Of a stretch of DNA of 8,880 nt, positions 6,597-8,880 are shown one piece after another. Both the position numbers and the translations under genes were made by a program. How positions within the stretch are numbered: the stretch's first letter is position 1; each line of letters starts with the position of its first letter. Origin of the DNA: an uncultured Collinsella sp. (lineage in GTDB: Bacteria > Actinomycetota > Coriobacteriia > Coriobacteriales > Coriobacteriaceae); assembly GCA_900544385.1 (NCBI GenBank), contig UQVD01000081.1:1-8880 (forward strand). The letters run 5' to 3'. Under the pieces are notes generated by a model, which did no database searches, was not told the DNA's origin, and worked only from the letters and a program-made list of their open reading frames with translations.

Positions 6597-8075
6597 ATGA
6601 CTGAGACCGCTAAGAAAAAGCGCGGTATGCCTTCATCGTTCACCATTCTTCTTGCTCTGCTGGCAATTGTCGCAGTGATTACCGTTATCGTCTCCGGCAC
6701 GTCCGGCGGCGCGGTTACTGCCGCCCGTCTGAGCGATTTCTGCACCGCCCCGATTAAGGGCTTCGCTGACGCTCTGCCCGTCTGCCTCTTCGTTATGATT
6801 CTGGGCGGCTTCCTCGGCATGATGACCGAGACCGGCGCTCTGGACAACGGCATCGCCGTCCTGGTGCAGAAGCTTAAGGGCAACGAGATCATGCTCATTC
6901 CCGTGCTGATGCTCATCTTCTCCCTCGGTGGTACCACTTATGGTATGTGCGAGGAGACCGTTCCCTTCTACGCCCTGCTCGCCGCTACCATGATGGCCGC
7001 TGGCTTCGACCCGATGGTCGGCGCCGCTACCGTCCTGCTCGGCGCTGGCTGCGGCTGCCTGGGCTCCACGGTTAACCCGTTCGCCGTCGGCGCTGCCGTC
7101 GACGCTCTGACCGGCGTTGGCATTGAGGTCAACCAGTCCATCATCATCGGCCTCGGTGCCGTCCTGTGGATTGTCACTACCGCTATGTCCATCGTCTTCG
7201 TGATGAACTATGCCAAGAAGGTCAAGGCTGACAAGGGTTCTACCATCCTGTCGATGCAGGAGCTCAAGGACGCCGAAGAAGCTCACGGCAAGGCTGCTTC
7301 CGAGGTCCACAAGGAGGTCAAGCTCACCGGTCGTCAGAAGGGTGTTCTGATCGCCTTCGCCTTCACCTTCGTCGTCATGATCGTCGGCTTCATTCCGCTG
7401 GCCGACCTCAACGAGGGCGTCGCCAACTTCTTCGACGCTGGCGCTGTCTACGACGCCGACGGTAACGCCGTCGTCCAGGGCTGGTCTGCCCTGATCACCG
7501 GCCTGCCCATTGGCCAGTGGTACTTCGACGAGGCTTCCACCTGGTTCTTCCTCATGGCCGTCCTGATCGGTATCATCGGTGGCCTGTCCGAGAAGCAGAT
7601 CGTTAACACCTTCATCACCGGCGCTGCCGACATGATGTCCGTTGTTCTCGTCATCGCCCTCGCCCGTGGTATCTCCGTCCTCATGGCTAACACCGGCCTC
7701 GATGTCTTCGTCCTCGACGCTGCCGCCAATGCCCTGGCTGGCCTGTCCGGCGTGATCTTCGCTCCCATGAGCTTCCTGGTCTACTTCGGCCTGTCCTTCC
7801 TGATCCCCTCGACCTCCGGTATGGCCACCGTCTCCATGCCCATCATGGGACCGCTGGCTGTTAAGCTCGGCTTCTCGCCTGAGGTCATGGTCATGATCTT
7901 CTCCGCCGCCATCGGTGTCGTGAACCTGTTCACCCCGACCTCCGGCGCCATCATGGGCGGTCTCGCCCTGGCCAAGATCGAGTGGACGACCTGGCTCAAG
8001 TTTGCCCTTAAGCTCATCGTCGCTCTCTCCGTCGTCTGCGCCGTCATCCTGACCGTCGCCTGCGTGCTGATCTAA
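6597..8075 (+). CDS. arcD: YfcC/DcuC-family carrier, probable arginine/ornithine antiporter
   Basis: This is an integral membrane transporter of the YfcC / C4-dicarboxylate anaerobic carrier family. Several Gram-positive arc operons use this family as ArcD, exchanging external arginine for internal ornithine without energy cost. From the ATG at 6597 the protein has 492 residues; the frame is open from 6570 (501 residues), but that start lacks a ribosome site. About 12 hydrophobic segments can be seen, at roughly 14-34, 58-76, 97-112, 121-137, 141-158, 180-203, 248-267, 315-330, 345-364, 370-402, 427-446 and 466-491. A charged loop lies at about 205-247. The repeated pore-like motifs are GMCEETVPFY (116-125), PSTSGMATVSMPIMGPL (404-420) and TPTSGAIMGGLALAKI (446-461). 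The gene is 147 bp downstream of arcB and last in the cluster. The family is clear; the arginine/ornithine substrate rests on gene context. Confidence 0.87.
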   Translation: MTETAKKKRGMPSSFTILLALLAIVAVITVIVSGTSGGAVTAARLSDFCTAPIKGFADALPVCLFVMILGGFLGMMTETGALDNGIAVLVQKLKGNEIMLIPVLMLIFSLGGTTYGMCEETVPFYALLAATMMAAGFDPMVGAATVLLGAGCGCLGSTVNPFAVGAAVDALTGVGIEVNQSIIIGLGAVLWIVTTAMSIVFVMNYAKKVKADKGSTILSMQELKDAEEAHGKAASEVHKEVKLTGRQKGVLIAFAFTFVVMIVGFIPLADLNEGVANFFDAGAVYDADGNAVVQGWSALITGLPIGQWYFDEASTWFFLMAVLIGIIGGLSEKQIVNTFITGAADMMSVVLVIALARGISVLMANTGLDVFVLDAAANALAGLSGVIFAPMSFLVYFGLSFLIPSTSGMATVSMPIMGPLAVKLGFSPEVMVMIFSAAIGVVNLFTPTSGAIMGGLALAKIEWTTWLKFALKLIVALSVVCAVILTVACVLI

Positions 8076-8161
8076 GTACCCAACGGGTACCCCACGGAAA
8101 CCTTGACGATCCTGTAAAGGATCACCTGGTCATCGTCTGTCCGGTGGGGTCAACCCACCGG
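8076..8161 (+). other. Structured 3' region of arcD with competing stems
   Basis: Directly after the arcD stop, GTACCC-AAC-GGGTAC (8076-8090) forms a 6-bp hairpin. Then GATCCT-GTAA-AGGATC (8108-8123) forms another, which an outer TGAC/GTCA pair can extend. GTGGGGT (8144-8150) can pair with ACCCCAC (8089-8095), closing a ~60-nt branched fold. Alternatively, CCGGTGGG (8141-8148) pairs with CCCACCGG (8154-8161) in an 8-bp hairpin. These two states exclude each other, as in attenuators and riboswitches, but no downstream plus-strand gene is seen for it to control. I do not recognise a known RNA family. Confidence 0.45.
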
Positions 8162-8177
8162 TAGACTCCTACCTTTA

Positions 8178-8208
8178 GCCCCCTCCCGTTCCGTGCGCGG
8201 GAGGGGGC
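8178..8208 (+). terminator. Terminator of the arc transcript
   Basis: A perfect 11-bp GC-rich stem GCCCCCTCCCG/CGGGAGGGGGC (8178-8188 with 8198-8208) with a 9-nt loop is followed by GCTCTTGTGTT, a weak T-rich tail. It lies 102 bp past arcD and is the best candidate for the end of the arc mRNA. Confidence 0.68.
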
Positions 8209-8216
8209 GCTCTTGT

Positions 8217-8244
8217 GTTCCGGCGTTTTACCAAACGCCGGAAC
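8217..8244. other. Perfect 12-bp hairpin after the arc terminator
   Basis: GTTCCGGCGTTT/AAACGCCGGAAC (8217-8228 with 8233-8244) with the 4-nt loop TACC. There is no T run on either side. It stands only 8 bp from the terminator stem and could be a second, back-up termination or RNA-stabilising element. Confidence 0.55.
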
Positions 8245-8257
8245 CACTCGACGCTGC

Positions 8258-8355
8258 AAGCCCGCCAGAGCGGCAATCTGACGTTCAATCGTCGGGCATG
8301 GCCAAAAGGCCTATGCCCTCCTCTTTCACGTCACCTTGCTCGCTCTGGCGGGCTT
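8258..8355. repeat. Nested palindromic element with a 15-bp outer stem
   Basis: AAGCCCGCCAGAGCG (8258-8272) is repeated in perfect inverted form at 8341-8355, enclosing 68 bp. Inside, GGGCATGGCC-AAAA-GGCCTATGCCC (8294-8318) forms a 10-bp stem with one bulged T. TGACG (8279-8283) can pair with CGTCA (8328-8332), or GACG (8280-8283) with the nearer CGTC (8290-8293). The whole 98-bp unit folds as one long multi-part hairpin on either strand. On the plus strand the outer arm runs into CTTTCG. It may be a non-coding RNA, a large terminator, or a mobile palindromic repeat; this single copy cannot decide. Confidence 0.5.
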
Positions 8356-8393
8356 TCGCTCATATGACCCAATCCGCTGTCAAGAGCCACAAT

Positions 8394-8429
8394 GGCCCCG
8401 CCGACCGCTTGCAATCGGTCGGCGGGGCC
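8394..8429 (-). terminator. Probable terminator of the coiled-coil protein gene
   Basis: A perfect 14-bp stem GGCCCCGCCGACCG/CGGTCGGCGGGGCC (8394-8407 with 8416-8429) with an 8-nt loop lies 31 bp past the stop codon of the minus-strand gene. The following minus-strand bases, ATTGTGGCTCTTG, are only mildly T-rich. It could act in both directions between the converging genes. Confidence 0.55.
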
Positions 8430-8433
8430 TGCC

Positions 8434-8464
8434 GTAGTCGTTGGGGACGTTCTTAAACGACTAC
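8434..8464 (-). other. 9-bp hairpin overlapping the stop codon of the minus-strand gene
   Basis: GTAGTCGTT (8434-8442) pairs perfectly with AACGACTAC (8456-8464), with a 13-nt loop. One arm contains the TAG stop (8461-8463) and part of the preceding codon, so coding sequence and RNA fold overlap here. Confidence 0.45.
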
Positions 8465-8880
8465 TTGCTTGCGAACAGCCAGACTAGGATGATCACCAGG
8501 ATTGCGGCGATGATGCAGACGATGGCGCCGGTGAATTTGATGCGTGAGTCGCGGGTACGCTCGCGCACCGCGTCCTCGGTGGTCTCGAGCTGGGCGACTT
8601 CTCGCTCGGTCTCGGCGTGTTCGGCTTTGTCTCGGGCCAAGGATCCTGCAAGCGACTCAGTGATCTCCGGGTGGTCGTGCACCTCGGTCGCCTGTTCGAT
8701 AATCGACTGCGCATGCGCGGCATCTGCTTGGGCGTTGGCGATGGTCTGCTCTTGGTCGCGGCGTGCCTTGTCCTCGGCGGCGATCTTCTCGCGCAGTTCG
8801 CGCTGGCGCGTCGCGGCGGCCGTCTTTGCCGTCTGCAACTCGTCGCGCGCGGCATCGGCCTCGGTCGTCACGGCTTGGTG
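8461..8880 (-). CDS. Coiled-coil protein with C-terminal membrane anchor, 5' end missing
   Basis: I do not recognise the family. The visible 139 residues are a long, highly charged Ala/Glu/Arg/Gln-rich helix of about 110 residues, typical of coiled coil. One hydrophobic segment follows in about the last 22 residues (FTGAIVCIIAAILVIILVWLF), then a short ASK end. This suggests a tail-anchored or single-span protein whose coiled-coil part faces one side of the membrane. A GTG at 8869-8871 could be a start, but the frame stays open to the window edge with no room for a visible ribosome site, so the true start is probably outside. No enzyme motif is seen. The gene converges on arcD and ends inside a hairpin (8434-8464). 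It could be a structural or membrane-stress protein; no function is assigned. Confidence 0.75.
   Translation of the reverse strand, partial: HQAVTTEADAARDELQTAKTAAATRQRELREKIAAEDKARRDQEQTIANAQADAAHAQSIIEQATEVHDHPEITESLAGSLARDKAEHAETEREVAQLETTEDAVRERTRDSRIKFTGAIVCIIAAILVIILVWLFASK

Larger units (their letters stand above)
8076..8460. other. 385-bp hairpin-dense intergenic region between convergent genes
   Basis: No gene is supported here. The region holds, in order, the arcD 3' competing stems, the arc terminator, a 12-bp hairpin, the 98-bp nested palindrome, a 14-bp terminator-like hairpin and the stop-codon hairpin. An 87-codon plus-strand frame at 8193-8456 runs through four of these hairpins and has no ribosome site, so it is not called. 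Confidence 0.6.

Noticed and set aside
6633..7310. 225-codon open frame on the minus strand opposite arcD
   Set aside because: It is antisense to the conserved membrane carrier, with a low-complexity Asp/Gly/His/Glu-rich translation and no start signal.
8258..8355. Integron attC site
   Set aside because: The long inverted repeat suggested it, but the GTTRRRY/RYYYAAC core sites are absent and there is no cassette array or integrase.
8193..8456. 87-codon plus-strand frame after arcD
   Set aside because: It begins inside the arc terminator, runs through four perfect hairpins and has no Shine-Dalgarno sequence or recognisable domain.
8869..8871. GTG as the true start of the coiled-coil gene
   Set aside because: The frame stays open to the window edge and only 9 nt upstream are visible, so no start signal can be judged. 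Treated as 5' partial.

Overview
The window looks like one edge of a draft contig from a high-GC Gram-positive bacterium. GC-rich coding, the gene set and the codon choice suggest Coriobacteriia (Actinomycetota), perhaps Collinsella or a relative. That placement is inference, because there is no rRNA or marker gene here to settle it. The first 30 bases are not genomic: they match the last 30 bases of the Illumina Nextera Read 1 transposon adapter, so natural sequence starts at about base 31.

Layout. (1) 31-929, minus strand: the N-terminal 299 codons of an RlmD/RumA-type 23S rRNA uracil-5-methyltransferase, cut by the contig end. (2) 1044-3557, minus: polyphosphate kinase 1 (ppk1) with an unusual ~145-residue C-terminal extension, followed by an intrinsic terminator at 979-1020. 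(3) 3558-4106: a 549-bp divergent intergenic region with an AT-rich core, two ARG-box-like sites exactly 21 bp apart and a GC-rich arcA leader. (4) 4107-8075, plus: an arginine deiminase (ADI) cluster of arcA (arginine deiminase), arcB/argF (ornithine carbamoyltransferase) and an ArcD-type YfcC/DcuC-family carrier. (5) 8076-8460: an intergenic region packed with hairpins. It holds the arc terminator, a pair of mutually exclusive stems and a nested stem-loop with a 15-bp outer stem. (6) 8461-8880, minus: the C-terminal part of a coiled-coil protein with a C-terminal membrane anchor, running off the right edge.

How the genes work together. The carrier probably swaps external arginine for internal ornithine. 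ArcA turns arginine into citrulline and ammonia, and ArcB phosphorolyses citrulline to ornithine and carbamoyl phosphate. Carbamate kinase (ArcC), which would make ATP from carbamoyl phosphate, is not in the cluster and must be encoded elsewhere if the pathway conserves energy. The divergent ppk1 makes polyphosphate from ATP, so the locus pairs an ATP-yielding catabolic route with an ATP-storing enzyme. Any functional link between them is inference.

I see no phage, CRISPR, transposase or tRNA gene. The system is mostly a known one (ADI pathway plus polyP kinase). The less explained parts are the PPK1 tail, the structured RNA-like DNA at 8076-8464, the paired ARG-box-like sites, and the very different codon use of arcA compared with its operon partners.
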